A DNA stretch of 64,000 bases. Source: Xanthostigma xanthostigma (Eukaryota; Arthropoda; Insecta; Raphidioptera; Raphidiidae). A model generated the notes under the pieces. That model was not told the DNA's origin, ran no database searches, and saw nothing but the letters and a program-made list of their open reading frames with translations. Position numbers and translations under genes: made by a program. Location of the stretch: positions 2,232,001 to 2,296,000 of the forward strand of contig OY754475.1 of the NCBI GenBank assembly GCA_963575645.1, written 5' to 3'. Below, piece by piece: positions 1 through 13,094 of this stretch; the stretch's first letter is position 1; every line of letters begins with the position of its first letter.

Positions 1-497
1 TATACACGTCCTATGAAGAAAACATACAATTAATCCACTCAGATCAATCGTGGCAAACAGGCAACCATGTAAAAAACAAAAAAGAAGGCACTTTACACGT
101 TCATTTAAAAAATAATTTTATACTGAAATTTACATCTTATTTTCGTCTTTCGCGACTGTAAATTAACCAACTGAAATCCGTGAAGTGGAGTTAAAAACCT
201 TCGTAAAGTTTGAGCCAAACAAGTCTAATTATGGAAGAATGTCGACAATGAAAACAATCGATGTAATCCAGACGTAGTAAAAATTACAGAAACATATCCA
301 TGTCACAAATTTTTAGTCAAATTATGAAATGTTGTCAATCACAATTAATTTAAACTGCGAAAACGGAAAAATTACATAAATATACACGTCCTATGAAGAA
401 AACATACAATTAATCCACTCAGATCAATCGTGGCAAACAGGCAATCATACAAAACAAAAAAGAAGGCACTTTACACGTTCATTTAAAAAATAATTTA
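1..497. repeat. 380-bp tandem repeat, about 1.3 copies
   Basis: The first roughly 115 bases (beginning tatacacgtcctatgaagaa) recur almost unchanged from position 381, a period of 380. The match fades after about 497, where the second copy continues differently. The array runs off the left edge, so total copy number is unknown. No coding potential is seen; this could be a satellite monomer or a simple local duplication. Confidence 0.85.
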
Positions 498-3199
498 CTT
501 AAAAGTTTCGTGGTTGTGTTAAATATGTTAGAGAGTAATATCAATCTGATTTATTAAATACCTGCATTGCAAGCACAAAGGAACACAATTTGATCATAAC
601 TGAAAGAAAGATACGAAGTCCATCAAATGTTGATGACAAATAATATAAAGCGTGTAAAATAACTACCAACGGTTTCATTTTTCTCGTAATTTGATTTGAG
701 TGAGGTTTGATGATTATAATGCATTTTCGCAAAAAATTATAATATTTTTTGACTGTTATTTTATTTGTTACATTACTGTGTTATAAAATACAGTGGGAAA
801 TTGAAATTCCAAAATTGATTTGTGAAACTTCAGTTTGTGAGAAAAAATAATTAATATTTTGAGTCAAGTATGTGTCCTTTATATTTTTGAATACGATCCG
901 TATAGAAAAAAATAAACGGTTATTTTTTTAAATTAGTTTAAGTTATCTTATCTCAGCCAGTCTTCAGAAATATGTTTTTAGATCTATTAAAACTGAAATA
1001 TTAATACAAGTTACGTTATTTTTCTTAATAAAGGTTTCCGTCATAGTCCTAATAAAAACAATGTTTCAAAATATTTTCTATTGTCGAGCCCACAACCTAC
1101 ATATCAATAATTTTCAATCATATATTTTGTACTCTCAGTAAATTATACGTATTATTATATTGATCTAACTACAATAACTAGCTTTCAATATTTTCTAACA
1201 ATGACAAAAACTAATTTACCGACAATACTATGTGATTGTTACTGATTTGTCACTGGATAACAAGACGATTGTTGTTTATTTTTTCGACAACAATTATTTT
1301 ACTTTCAAAGAAATCAGATAATTTTAAAAATCCAATTAAAAAAATACCGATTATTTGGAATTAACCACGAATTATTATCAATACACTCGATTCCGTTTTA
1401 TTTTAAATTATGCCGGAATCGGTTATCAAAAATGTCATTTTTTTTAAATACTATACAGAACAAATTTGAATCAATTCCTAATAATGAACATCGAACTTAT
1501 TTTCCATAAATTTCCTCTCATAACAGTTCTAGTTTTCAATCGAAACGTGTTCAAAAGTTTTATAATTAAACAGCCACATAAACATATTATCGTAATAAAA
1601 CAAACTGAATTTTTATCTTATTCTACATCAAGTTGAGGGCACATCTTCCGAAACCTCAGTGACAAAGATAAAAAACGCTCTGACTTATGTAGATTTTAAA
1701 ACAACTTTTTAACCAGCCTGTTACACATTAATTAAAATATTTATGCTGTAACGATGATGCATCATTGTTTAACTTCGTATGTCTCGTATTTTAAATATGT
1801 AAGAAGTAAAAAGAAGCGGGCTTTTATTAACATAATTTCGCAATGGAAGGATTCATCTGGAATAACTTTCACACGATATTTGAATACGTTAAATTAAAGA
1901 TATTGGAACCGGTTAAAAAATCGACTTGAGATGCATAAGAAGACGGCTTTATCTTCATTTTCTAAATAACTTAAGCAGCGAGGATGTCCGACATGTTTGT
2001 GATAATTTTCATAAGCTGTATTCATTTCATTTTGTTTGTTACTTGATGAAGTTCGGATGCAATCCGTTCCTTAACTTCTAAAATAACACGGTAAGCTCGC
2101 CGTTTAAGAATTTCCAAGTGGGAGGTCGACCTACAATTTAACGAAACACGAAATTGTATTTTTTTTCCTAGGTAGAACAAAGTCGCTTAAAACATTTTTT
2201 CTATGAATAACAAACCTAAGACCGTGTTTAGAACTGCTGTATGTATATTTTTTGAATGCATTTCTAAAGTCCCCCACCGTTTATTTGGATTATTATATCG
2301 CTTGCATTGATGAGAACGGATTTACAATGACACCATTACTATTTCCTATTTCATAAAATTCATTGATTGAAATACACGTTTTTATTTCGATTTTAGTCTG
2401 GTGATTTGTTAATCTCAATTACTAGGTTTGATAATTAAATTTTGTACCCTTTTTGCTACTGTATTTATATTTGTTCAAGATAAAAAGTAATTCAACAAAA
2501 ATAATGGCAGTCTATGACCAAGTTTCAAGATTACCAAAAGTTCTATTCTTTGTTAAGAAATAAACTGAAAATTCAGTTGATGCTTTTATCAATTCTCGGA
2601 TTAGAATTTGGCAATTAGAAGCCAGCGAAAAGACAGATAAACAATTACACTGCTATTAGACTAGAGAAGTCATAAAAAGAATTTTTTATTTTTATCATCG
2701 AAATCAACAAATAAGTATCAGAATAATTAGTTTACTTTTTTACGAGCACTATCCAATTGTTTTACATAACAATGAGTCTGAAAACATCAGACTATTCCTG
2801 CATGAATATAAAATGTGATTAAATCTTTTTTGCATTGATTTTTTATATAAAAATCGATCTGGAATATCGGCCAGCCATTATCTCATTTTATTTTCTAAGG
2901 AAAGAAATGCCAACAAATCATTACAGCGCATATCTTTCTTTCGTTAATTTTTAGTATAAAAAACACGATTTTAAATACTGGAAAACATAAGTACCAGTTT
3001 TTTAAACCGAGTCGTTTTAAAATTTCTTTAATGCTTTCGCTCTTCCCTTCCGGACAAAAACTTGTAGTCCACTGTTCTTTAACAATTATATTATTTCTTT
3101 CTCAACAATTCTCCCACAGAATGCCACAAGAGTGACTGAAACAGTTGCACTTCCAAGCGTGTGGGATTGCTGGGCTAGCAGATTTGTAAGTAATTTCAG
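498..3199. other. intergenic, no gene recognised
   Basis: AT-rich DNA with only short chance ORFs. I see no splice-consistent coding exon, RNA gene or clear transposon in this stretch. The last part leads into a TATA promoter at 3200. Confidence 0.5.
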
Positions 3200-3206
3200 T
3201 ATAAAA
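3200..3206 (+). promoter_or_regulatory. TATA box of the first RR-1 gene
   Basis: TATAAAAAGGG lies 90 bp before the ATG at 3290. This is the same spacing as in the other cuticle genes of the window (74-107 bp). The implied transcription start is near 3230. Confidence 0.65.
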
Positions 3207-3289
3207 AGGGATTGACTGTTACAAAATTGTATCATTTCGTATTTTGATTTTGTGTTGTGAAGTGGTTGTGAGCAATTTTTCTAGCCACC

Positions 3290-6200
3290 ATGTACAGGGT
3301 TGTAAGTACACAATTTGATATTCGTTCAAATCAGGAATTGCATCACGCAAAAATCGATAAAAGCAATTTTTGTTGAGAGCGGTTCGTTTACAATTTGAAT
3401 TTTGTTGGGAAAAAGTTATCAGTTTTCGATCCTTCGGGAAAATGGATGCCAATAACACATTTAAAAGATTTGGTTTCGTTATGTGTCTTGTATTCGAATT
3501 GCATTACTTTCAAAAAAATACTCTAGTTAAGTCTAGGAAGAAGGTTTGGCTTCTGGCCGTCAAAGAGTTTCAAAATTAATTGGTATGCAATATTTCAATG
3601 CTAGGATATCTATATGTAATTTTAGAATAATAAGTTATTTTTTTTTTAATATATTATGCACCTATGTTTTCACGTTTAAAAAAATCAGTTTTATAAGAAC
3701 TGAAAATGTAAGGAAGTTACTGTAATAATTTCTAATTTGTTTTATTTTAAATTAATCTTTATTCAATGATTGTAGAAATTATAATGATGTATAAATTTTG
3801 TATAAACTTAAATATTGCAATCTTATAATATCTAAGGCTCACGTAATAATAAATGAACATTATTCAACATTCTAACTAAAGACTACATTATAATACCAAT
3901 TATAAATACTTGAGACAAGAGGAATAAAAAATGGATAACAAAACAATTGCTAAGGGTTCCTAATAATGCTGTGAAGCAGGTGCGGATACAGGATTGTTTT
4001 ATTTTTGTGTGATTTTATCTATTTTCCAGAAAATCCGTTCTAATCAAAAAATTGTTAAAATTATAGTTCTTTATCCTTATAACTTAGAAATTGGTCAAAA
4101 TAGAAGTGTTTCAGTCTGAGTTAGGGGTTCAAATTGATTAAAGATGATGTACGAGTACTAAGCAAACACCATTGATATAAGATGTTAATGTTGTGGAAGG
4201 TCATGTAAAAAATCTTAACATTTTATTGGTCCAATAAATACAATCTCTAATTACATAACAAAGAGTATGAACTCTTTTCTAAAAAGTCGTTACTTCTATT
4301 TAATCTTGGCTTGATTCTCGATAATATAAATGGAAAATGATTTAGTATTTTTTTTTTGAAAATGGAAAGTTTTGCCCCCAGAACAGTCATAAGATACGAA
4401 TGTAGCCTTGATAGACAGGGATGATCTATCACAAGTTGGTACGAATCTGGCAGAGTAAGAAAATCATTTTTGATAATTCACTACATATATCGTCTCACGT
4501 TAGAGTAGCACCCACTTTTAGTCTAAGAAAATTCAAAATTATTTGTATTGTTAGACCAGCAGAAGATTTCTTCACAATAAAATTCATGTTCGTCGCAATA
4601 TTTATTTTAAAACCACTTCACTACAATACCGCGAAAGTATGAAGCTACCTTAATTTTTTTTAGGTAGTTTCAGAAAATTAATAATATTACACATACTGTG
4701 ATGTCATATTATGAAAATCACACAGGCAACATTCCTTAAAATACCTAGTTTGGTGTAACATTAAGGAAAACCTAAAAAAAAGATATCATTCCAAAAAATG
4801 AACCTATCATATTATACAAAAATGAGTCTAATTCGTATTAATTTGATAAAAGCGTATTCGATATTAATGCGGCCCTGACCGTAAAAGAAAGTGTGGGGGA
4901 AGCTATAAAAAGGGCATTAACACGGTCATCGCTGTAGGAATCACTTGCATTTCTTGTTACTGTTAAATAGGTAATAAATTATACAAGAAATTCTCTTGCG
5001 CCATCAGATGCTTTGGTTATGTTTTTAAGAGCCAGTAAGGTGCATTTCTGGTTTTGGTGACATAATATCAGACTGGAATGACTTGTAATCACACAATCTT
5101 CATCTAATTAATGAAGATGCTACACTAAGCATAGTGACTGAGCTATTTTATGAATTCATTGGAATTGAAGAAAAACTATCACATTACGTATTTGGTTTTA
5201 CGTGAAATAAAGCAAGATTGTTTTTTAATTTCAAAAATGTAGAAGACGTACATGTAAAAAAGTCAATAGACCCCAAAACAGTTTAGTATCGGAATTATTT
5301 AAAATATTTAGAGGAATACATTTTTATACAGGGAAATAATCAGTTTTCTTAAAACGAGATCGTATAAATAACAAAATTGTACCAATGGCAATGTATTCAA
5401 TAAGTAGTCTAAAAATGTTGACTGTCACAAAAAACAATAGAAGATCTACTTTTGTGACGTTATTTTTTCTATTACAACGTAATTGTTAAAGGTACAAAGA
5501 ATATTATGCAAAAGGTAAAAATTAAAATTCATATTGAAATTATGCTTTTATACATTCAAGGTTTGCATTAATGAATTATTTAATTTGAGACAAAGCGGGT
5601 AAAGACAAAATGTAGCATAGTTCACATGTATAAATAATAATTCCAAAAAAATGATGCAACAATGCATAAAGCAACAATAAATCCGTGAGTAAGTGTAATA
5701 TTAACAATTCACACTATAAAGACACGCTAATCTCAAACAATGACAATATTGACATATGGGACATTCGCTTTGAAAAAATTGCGACAGTTATGTAACGTCT
5801 ACAAAGAACCAATCTGATGTTTCTCATACCATTGTTACAGATACTAGCGGTTTTGTGTTTAACAGCTTTGGTTACTTCGGCACCTCAGTATCAACAACAA
5901 CAATACTCCAGCAATACAACTCCGGTACCGATTATCCGACAAGAACAAGCTGTTAATCCGGATGGGTCTTACCAATATAGGTAAAAAAAATCAATAGAAT
6001 TAAAAAAGAAATCCTTAGTATGACGTGAAATAATTTAACAGCTTCTTCACAAAACATGATTCATCGTTGATGCAAAAAAATTGATCTATTAAATATAAAT
6101 TATACATACATATAAATCCAAAGCAACTCATTTATTTTTTTTCTATTTTTTTCAATTTTAATAATTGTTATTATTTATAGAATGGATGTTGTATATTTTT

Positions 6201-6737
6201 AATATTTATCCGGCAAATTCCAGATCAAATACAAATCCACAAATTTTTTTATATTTCTCTTGCAACGAAGTTCAAATTCAAGATATGCTTAAAATATACT
6301 TTTAATGAACGTGAGATTTTTTTTAGTTACGAAACAGGAAATGGTATTGTTGCACAGGAACAAGGATACTTAAAAAATGCTGGTAATCCAGAATTAGAAT
6401 CTCAAGTTGCACAAGGCTCTTATAGCTACACAGGTCCTGACGGAGTTCTTTACACAATTACGTACATTTCGGATGAAAACGGATTTCAGGTATAGAAAAC
6501 GTAATAATGGAAATGAAAGAAACTAACATAACGACTTGTGAATCGAGATATGAAAGAAAGCGATCATAAAATCAGCCATTGAAGATGTATGTCAAAAATG
6601 ATCATTTTTTTTTATTTCAGGTGCAAGGAGATCATTTACCGACACCACCACCGATTCCACCAGCAATCCAAAAGGCTTTAGAATTCATTGCCAGCCAACC
6701 TCCACAACCAGATCAACAACAATATAACAGATATTAA
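3290..6737 (+). CDS. RR-1 cuticle protein, 4 coding exons
   Basis: A secreted chitin-binding cuticle protein of 143 aa. Proposed exons are 3290-3301, 5841-5980, 6327-6489 and 6621-6737. Exon 1 encodes only MYRV in the context GCCACCATG, followed by GTAAGT in phase 0. Exon 2 completes the signal peptide ([14 protein letters not shown]) and a Gln-rich stretch. Exon 3 holds the chitin_bind_4 core: SYETGNG, an EQGYLKNAG segment, SYSYTGPDG and YISDENGFQ. Exon 4 encodes VQGDHLP and a Pro/Gln-rich tail. The intron after NGFQ is found in no other RR-1 gene here. The first exon is inferred from promoter spacing, phase and signal-peptide logic, with a 2.5-kb intron. An alternative start is the in-frame ATG at 5817 just upstream of exon 2, perhaps driven from the TATA box at 4904. 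A polyadenylation signal lies near 6950. Exons 2-4 are firm; exon 1 is likely. Confidence 0.85.
4904..4910 (+). promoter_or_regulatory. second TATA box upstream of exon 2 of the first RR-1 gene
   Basis: TATAAAAAGGG is identical over 11 bases to the box at 3200. It is followed by a possible donor (gttaaatag/gtaata) at about 4970 with no ATG before it. It could be an alternative promoter using the ATG at 5817, or a relic of a duplicated first exon that lost its start codon. Confidence 0.4.
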
Positions 6738-8808
6738 AAATATGAAAAACCAACTTCCCACCGATTAAAAATACATTTTTTGTTCCGTTAAAATCTAGAA
6801 AACATAGTAAAGAAAAATATTTATTAAAAAAATCACAACCACCCTTCTCTATCATTGTCATTGCCATTTTTATTTATAAAAAGAGTTCTATTTTTCTAAT
6901 TAATGTAAAATATATGATGTACTTTTGCTTAGTTTTTTATATATTTGCAAATAAACGAATTTGTTAAATGAAAATAGATATTTTAGATTGAAACATGAGG
7001 CCGAAAGATTTTACGGCAATTATGTTGCATAAACGTGTCTCCGAAACACTCCAGAATATAAAGAAGTTAATAAAGATTACTAAGATCGGTGCCGAAACAA
7101 TAATGTTTTAAACGTTGTCTAGATTAATTTTGGCGCGGAGTGTACCATTTGCTACAGTTTTCCTGCAATCATTATCATCCTTTTTTATTTTTAATTTAAT
7201 TAACACAGACGTCTAAGATCTAGAAAGATACGTTGGAACCATTCCAAAAATTACGTTCAGAAAGTGGAGATTAGTGCAATTTTGCAGTCAATTGAAAAAT
7301 ATCATAATTTAGTTAACGCCTGAGGTAGTTAAGTCAAGTTCACGATCAACAGAGAAAGTAGATTACAGATTTGTCTTTACCAGACCTACTTAATATAATT
7401 AAATTCTTACTGTAAAATAAAATACATTTGCATTTGTTATGCGCCCGAGGAGATGTCTATATGTTACGTAAAAATACTAAACACTTATTAATAAATAAGC
7501 ACAACCAGGAAAAAAAGTAAATTTTACCAAATTGAATGCCAACGTCAAGCATACAAAGATGAATAAAAATCAAACCCCTAAAATCTTGGTAACAATAGAG
7601 CGAAAATAAAACATTAAAATATTTCAAATTTCGTTCTGGTTCCTATGAACTACGATACAATCAAAGGAGAAAATTTTATAGGTTATAAAAATTACTATAA
7701 GAGCTGTTTGTGTTTTTTTAGATTAATACAGCTGTTGCGAATTAATTAGTAGAGTGGAATACTCTCAATCATACAATTTAGAACGCTTTTAATGTACGCA
7801 TTTTTATTCGAACGTACCAAGCCACGAAACACGTTTAATTAATTAAATAGGTATATTTTTCTACTTTGAGATTACTTCTTTTAATGGAAAACGATTCAGG
7901 AACAAAGACAAATACGAATAATAATTTATGAAAATTGTGATCGTATTCAGCAAATTTTATCAAATGACTATGGAAACTCACCTAATTAAGATCAAATAAA
8001 GAATTATAATAATTTGAAAAATCAAGGCTCTTAGATATCAACTTGTGTTTCATTCTTTAAACAAAATACGATTGATTGTTTCTATTCTTAAAAATAAAAA
8101 TATGTTTCAGCAGTATTTTTGCGTAACGTTTAAGTTATTAATACTTATAGAAACACGAGAATCGAAGAAGACAAATTTTATTGGCGTCACATACAGAGCC
8201 CACTAGCGAATGCAAAAAGAACCGCATAGTTTTAGCAAATCTGTTGAAGATGGCTCTCTTAAAGATTAAGAAGAAAGATCGTTGCCACATTTAAGACGTA
8301 TACAAATGATACACGCTTCACGTGGGAAATTTATTTTTGCGAGTTATTGGCAGCTTTTTTTGACTTGCCATTTTTAAGAATTCTTGAATAATAAATGTTT
8401 TAGATAGATTTTAGAAATGTTTTGCGGTTATCCTCTGCATTAAAAAACGCTGCATTATCATCCATATTTTCTGCTTTTATATTATATATCTAGATCCTAT
8501 TCTGATAAATCCATAGAATAATCCTTTAAACATTATGGAAGAAAAAAGGAATTGAGTTAAATACCCATTGCGAACTTTTGAAGAGGTTTTACATCAAATT
8601 TTCACTAACAAAACATTTCATTACAAATAATTCAACAATGAAACCGACATTACAACGTTAAACTTTCATTGACAGTTTAATAAACAGTTTATAAACTGCA
8701 TAATATCCATTATAGCATAAGAAATCTATTAAATTATTAAATAACTAAACGTGAAATTATGTGGACGAAAGCAAAAGTAACGTTGAAGAAGGTAAGTGTG
8801 TTAAGAAA
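6738..8808. other. intergenic, no gene recognised
   Basis: This holds the 3' UTR of the first RR-1 gene (AATAAA near 6950) followed by AT-rich DNA. No ORF with splice or domain support was found. Confidence 0.5.
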
Positions 8809-9322
8809 GTGTATTCTTAACCTACTTGATGCTCTCTTGTTTGTCTATAGTGCAAAAACCAATACCATTCAGGGTTGTCCATACACAAGCATAAAAAAAA
8901 CCGGGATTTCCCAAAACAATGGCATAAAAATTCGAAATAGGATCATCACGGTTTAAAATAGTGTATTCTTAACCTACTTGATGCTCTCTTGTTTGTCTAT
9001 AGTGCAAAAACCAATACCATTCAGGGTTGTCCATACACAAGCATTAAAAAAACAGGATTTCCCAAAACAATAGCATTAAAATTCTAAATAGGATCATCAT
9101 GGTTTAAAATAGTGTATTATTAACCTACTTGATGCTCTCTTGTTTGTCTATAGTGCAAAAACCAATACCATTCAGGGTTGTCCATACACAAGCATAAAAA
9201 AAACCGGGATATCCCAATACAATAGCATAAAAATTCGAAATCATCACGGTTTAAAATATACAAAAAAAATTCCCAATACAATAGTATAAAAATCCAAAAC
9301 AGAATCTTCACGGTTTAAAATT
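8809..9322. repeat. 151-152 bp tandem repeat, 3.4 copies
   Basis: Units begin with gtgtattcttaacctacttg at 8809, 8961 and 9112. A decayed partial fourth unit runs to about 9322. Each carries a fixed tail (cataaaa..., tcatcacggtttaaaat). Small changes and a deletion in the third unit show some age. Confidence 0.9.
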
Positions 9323-10444
9323 GTAAAGACAACGTTTTTAGTTATACAATTCAGGATTTTAATCGAACAATACTAATGCTGGATGGCAGAACGCATTACC
9401 AGAAAATATTATTTGACCTTAGAAATTGTATCATATAAATGCTATTTTATACGAAACAGTCTAATGCCGTCAACGTCTTTATTACGTAGACGGTAGAAAC
9501 AAATAATCAAGGATTTAAAAACAAATAATAATTTTATTTGAGTTGTTGTTTCGGAGGAGAAATTGTACAAAAAAAAACTGTCAAATACGCAATTCAGAAA
9601 TATATCGTTTCAATCGATCAATTATTATCGGTTTAAAATTCTGAAATGCATTTTATTATGGAGAAGTATGTGGGATCACAAACTAAGGTCATTGCCATTC
9701 TAGATTTTCTAACGGTGCTCTCCGCAACAAAGTAGAAGAAAATGGTTAAAGCATCTTATGCCAATTTTTATCAGTTGTTCATCAATGTTTATCATATGTT
9801 TGGCAGAAATAAGAAGTGTTCATAACTAAACACCGAAAAAGATTAACATTACCCAAGGACATAATCTGTTGGGTCCTGCAGAAATCTTCCTGATTGGACG
9901 ATTTACAAGTGATTAATATACTTCGATGTAGGGTGGTTGGGGTCACGTCTTCAAACACTTCGCTCCAGAACTTTGCTAGCTGAATCAAAATTTCAAAAAT
10001 GGGGGAACAATAATAAGACATATTTTATGAACAGAGCGAGTCAAAAATGCTGCCAATCTGGGTCGTTTAGCTTTGAACAAAAGAAAATGAGATAGAATTC
10101 CAATTTCAATCCAACACTAAAAGCGCTTGGGTATTGTTTATAGCCGCTCGATAACTGAGGTTATTAACGCGATAAGTAATGTTCTCCTCCTACATACACT
10201 TGTTATAATAATTCAATAATAAAATATTAATAAACACACATTAAATAATTGGATGCTAATAAAATTGGGTCGTAAATTTCGTAAAAGTCGCGGTTTTTAA
10301 ATAGTAGTTAGACTACACAAAAATCATTATAACAATAAAACTAAATATTACTGCATAGAAAATTGAGGTTATGTCGCAAAAATTTTGTATTGTTATAAGC
10401 AAAATAATGATTAGTGCATTTTTAATTGCTACTGTTTAGAAGAA
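9323..10444. other. intergenic, no gene recognised
   Basis: Nothing supportable beyond short chance ORFs. The downstream end is the promoter region of the next cuticle gene. Confidence 0.5.
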
Positions 10445-10453
10445 TATATAAAG
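10445..10453 (+). promoter_or_regulatory. TATA box of the second RR-1 gene
   Basis: TATATAAAG lies 90 bp before the ATG at 10535, the standard distance in this cluster. Confidence 0.7.
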
Positions 10454-10534
10454 AATGGAAGTTCTAGATGAAGCAGTCAGTTGTTCTGTGATATTTCGCT
10501 CATTAAAAGCATCAATCAATATAAAATTCCAAAA

Positions 10535-13094
10535 ATGCAACTCAGGGTATGTATCATTTGTATAGCAAATATTATATTATCTTAAAATTATCTACTTGTA
10601 TTTTCTTTGAATTCAGGTACTCATTTTTGTTGCTATCGTGGCTGTGGCCGCTGGAAAATCACTTCAAAACACAAAACCGGGGGACGCCGTTATTTTACAT
10701 TATGAAAACGAAAATATCGGCGTAGATGGATATAATTTTGCGTAAGTTAAAACAAATTATATAAATAGGATGATCAAAACGTAGACGGACAATTTTATTC
10801 GTTTAAATAAAGTCTACCGATTGACCATATATATTTATTTTGTTTAAAATAATTACGGCCACACGGTTTGATAGACAAGAAAGACACCCACACGTTTTAT
10901 AAAAAAACATTTAAATCGACCTTGCAATGCGTGAAGTACATACTTTCCCACGAAGCGATTTAGAAGACATATAGTCATTACCATTTAGTACTTGTGTACC
11001 GTTCATAATTCACGTCTCGCGCTACAATTCTTTAGTAAATAATTGTTGAGCTCAGATCAACGTCATCTTCTTTGTCCTGAAATCAATTTTAGGATGAATA
11101 ATTCAATTTATAAGATAACGCCTTGCCGTTCAGAAAAAAACCAGGATTTGATGACGTCTCAATGAAACAATTTCCGTCTAGCAACTTTTTTCGTTAAGGT
11201 CGTCGATACGAGATTTAATACTAACGGTCAACTTTAATAGAAAAAAATAATGTTGAACAAAAAAAGACTTAATTTGATAAATAAAAATTTAGTGATAAAA
11301 TGAAAAAATTTTACGAGCAAACCGTGCGTTTTGAAGACAAGATCAATTTTCGTTTGAATTAAAGCTTTTAAGAATCGATTACAATTTCTAAAACAGCTTT
11401 ATATTGAAGAAAATTATAAGTAATATTTTTAGGTGACATTTAAATGTGAAATGTACACATTTTAACTCATGAAAATAATTAGTAGCTTTTTATCATTTTA
11501 AGTCATTAATTAATGACAATGATGTAATATTAAAAAAATTAAAACAAGTACCACGTATTTTAACATTCTATTTTTGACCTTTTAGATTTAGAGACAAGAT
11601 CTTGTGTTTGTTAAAATGGTACTAAACACAAATATTTTTGAAATAAGAAGTTAGAACTTAAAATTCAGTTTAGTTTTCTTTTTTTATTTTGCTGTCCTAT
11701 ATGTGGAAACTTAACGGGGAAAAATACCTATTATTTCGGGCTTCAAAGCGCACAAAGATGATCTTATCAAATCGCTCGTCATAATAAAATAAAATTAAGA
11801 ACTCATCTATTATATTTGATGTAATTGCACTGTTTATTGAGATGTTTTGTAGTTCCCATCCGTCGTCACAAGCTCAGCTTAAATGTCACAAATTACGAAA
11901 TCAATCTTTTTTCACATAGCATTATTTAGTAATCGAAAAAACATTAATTGCAAATACGCACGTAATAATATTTTTATCTCGTGAGGTATTTAATGTTTAT
12001 TTAAATGATACTGATGAATCTGGCCGAACTCTAATACTTCAAATGCTTCATTTGGAAAGGTCAATATTATTATTCTATATTGAACACCGTTGCTTAAATC
12101 ATAATTTTTATTATTGCGTTAAAATTATCACATTAATTAATAGTCTTCATTAACGAGACTTTATTACCTAATATTATTTATTTATTGAATTAATAACCAA
12201 TTATGGAAAAACACTGGACTTATTAATTTATACTAGTTAAGCTCTTCGAGATTGAAATCAGGAACGTTTAACAAAAATTTTGTGTTAACTGTAAGCATTT
12301 AAAGATCTAATGTTTTTAAACGAATAATAAATTTGATAAGCTATTAAATAAAATAGCTAATCATTATCTAAATTTAAATTACAACAATTTTGATCGAAAA
12401 ATGATTTTTCTTTCTTGACGAAACATGGTTTTACTAACTAGAAGTTAGATACAAAAAGTTCCCAAGAAAAATGGAATTTTTAACTTTATCAGTTAATCAA
12501 TAAATAAAATTATCAGTTAATCATACCAAATATAGAATATAAGTCGTGTTTGTACATCATCGAATTATGAAAGAGAAAAAAAACAGCTAGTTAGTCATTC
12601 AAAAGACATTCTTAGCTCATTTCTAGATTTTACTAACTGCGCCCTTTGTTAAAAATGAATTAAATCGGACATTAAATTAATTATTGAAAATTATAGATAC
12701 CTCGCACACAAAGAAAATGGTACAAATACTATCTATACATAATTAAGCTACACAAATAGTGCATCAGACTAATAACTCCCAATTATCTGAAACAATTAAT
12801 TACGAGAGTTAATTAATACACGTTTTTGATCTTAGCTATCGAGTGTAATTTCATTAGAATATTTCACCGACAACTTTTTTTAATTATTCTAGATATGAAA
12901 CATCGGACGGTTCGTCGCGTCAAGAACAAGCAGAACTAAAAAACGCTGGAAGTGAAGATGAAGCGATTTCAGTGCAAGGTGTTTATACGTACGTTGGAAA
13001 TGACGGTGTTGAGTACACAGTACAATATATCGCTGACGAAAACGGTTTTCAACCCCAAGGAGATCACATACCGTCAACAGGAGCCAGAAAATAA
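10535..13094 (+). CDS. RR-1 cuticle protein, 3 exons
   Basis: A 112-aa secreted RR-1 protein. Exons are 10535-10546 (MQLR), 10617-10741 and 12893-13094; the frame closes exactly over all junctions. The signal peptide ends near VAAG. A linker follows, then HYENENIGVDGYNFA, where the second intron (about 2.15 kb) interrupts the Ala codon (GC/A). Exon 3 continues with YETSDGSSRQEQAELKNAG, VYTYVGNDG, YIADENGFQPQGDHIP and a short STGARK tail. The conserved aromatic residues of the chitin-binding sheet are present. The gene shares the domain-internal intron position with the genes at 3290 and 44417. An AATAAA at 13160 fits the 3' end. The role (cuticle chitin binding) rests on the family, not on anything specific here. 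Confidence 0.93.

Noticed and set aside
2290..2335. Possible relic of an RR-1 domain end (frame reading YYIACIDENGF)
   Set aside because: Only the DENGF part matches; there is no supporting upstream or downstream domain sequence, splice site or stop, so chance is likely.
3370..3579. Plus-strand ORF of 69 codons
   Set aside because: Lies in intron 1 of the first RR-1 gene, lacks an ATG start in the proper place and has no family likeness.
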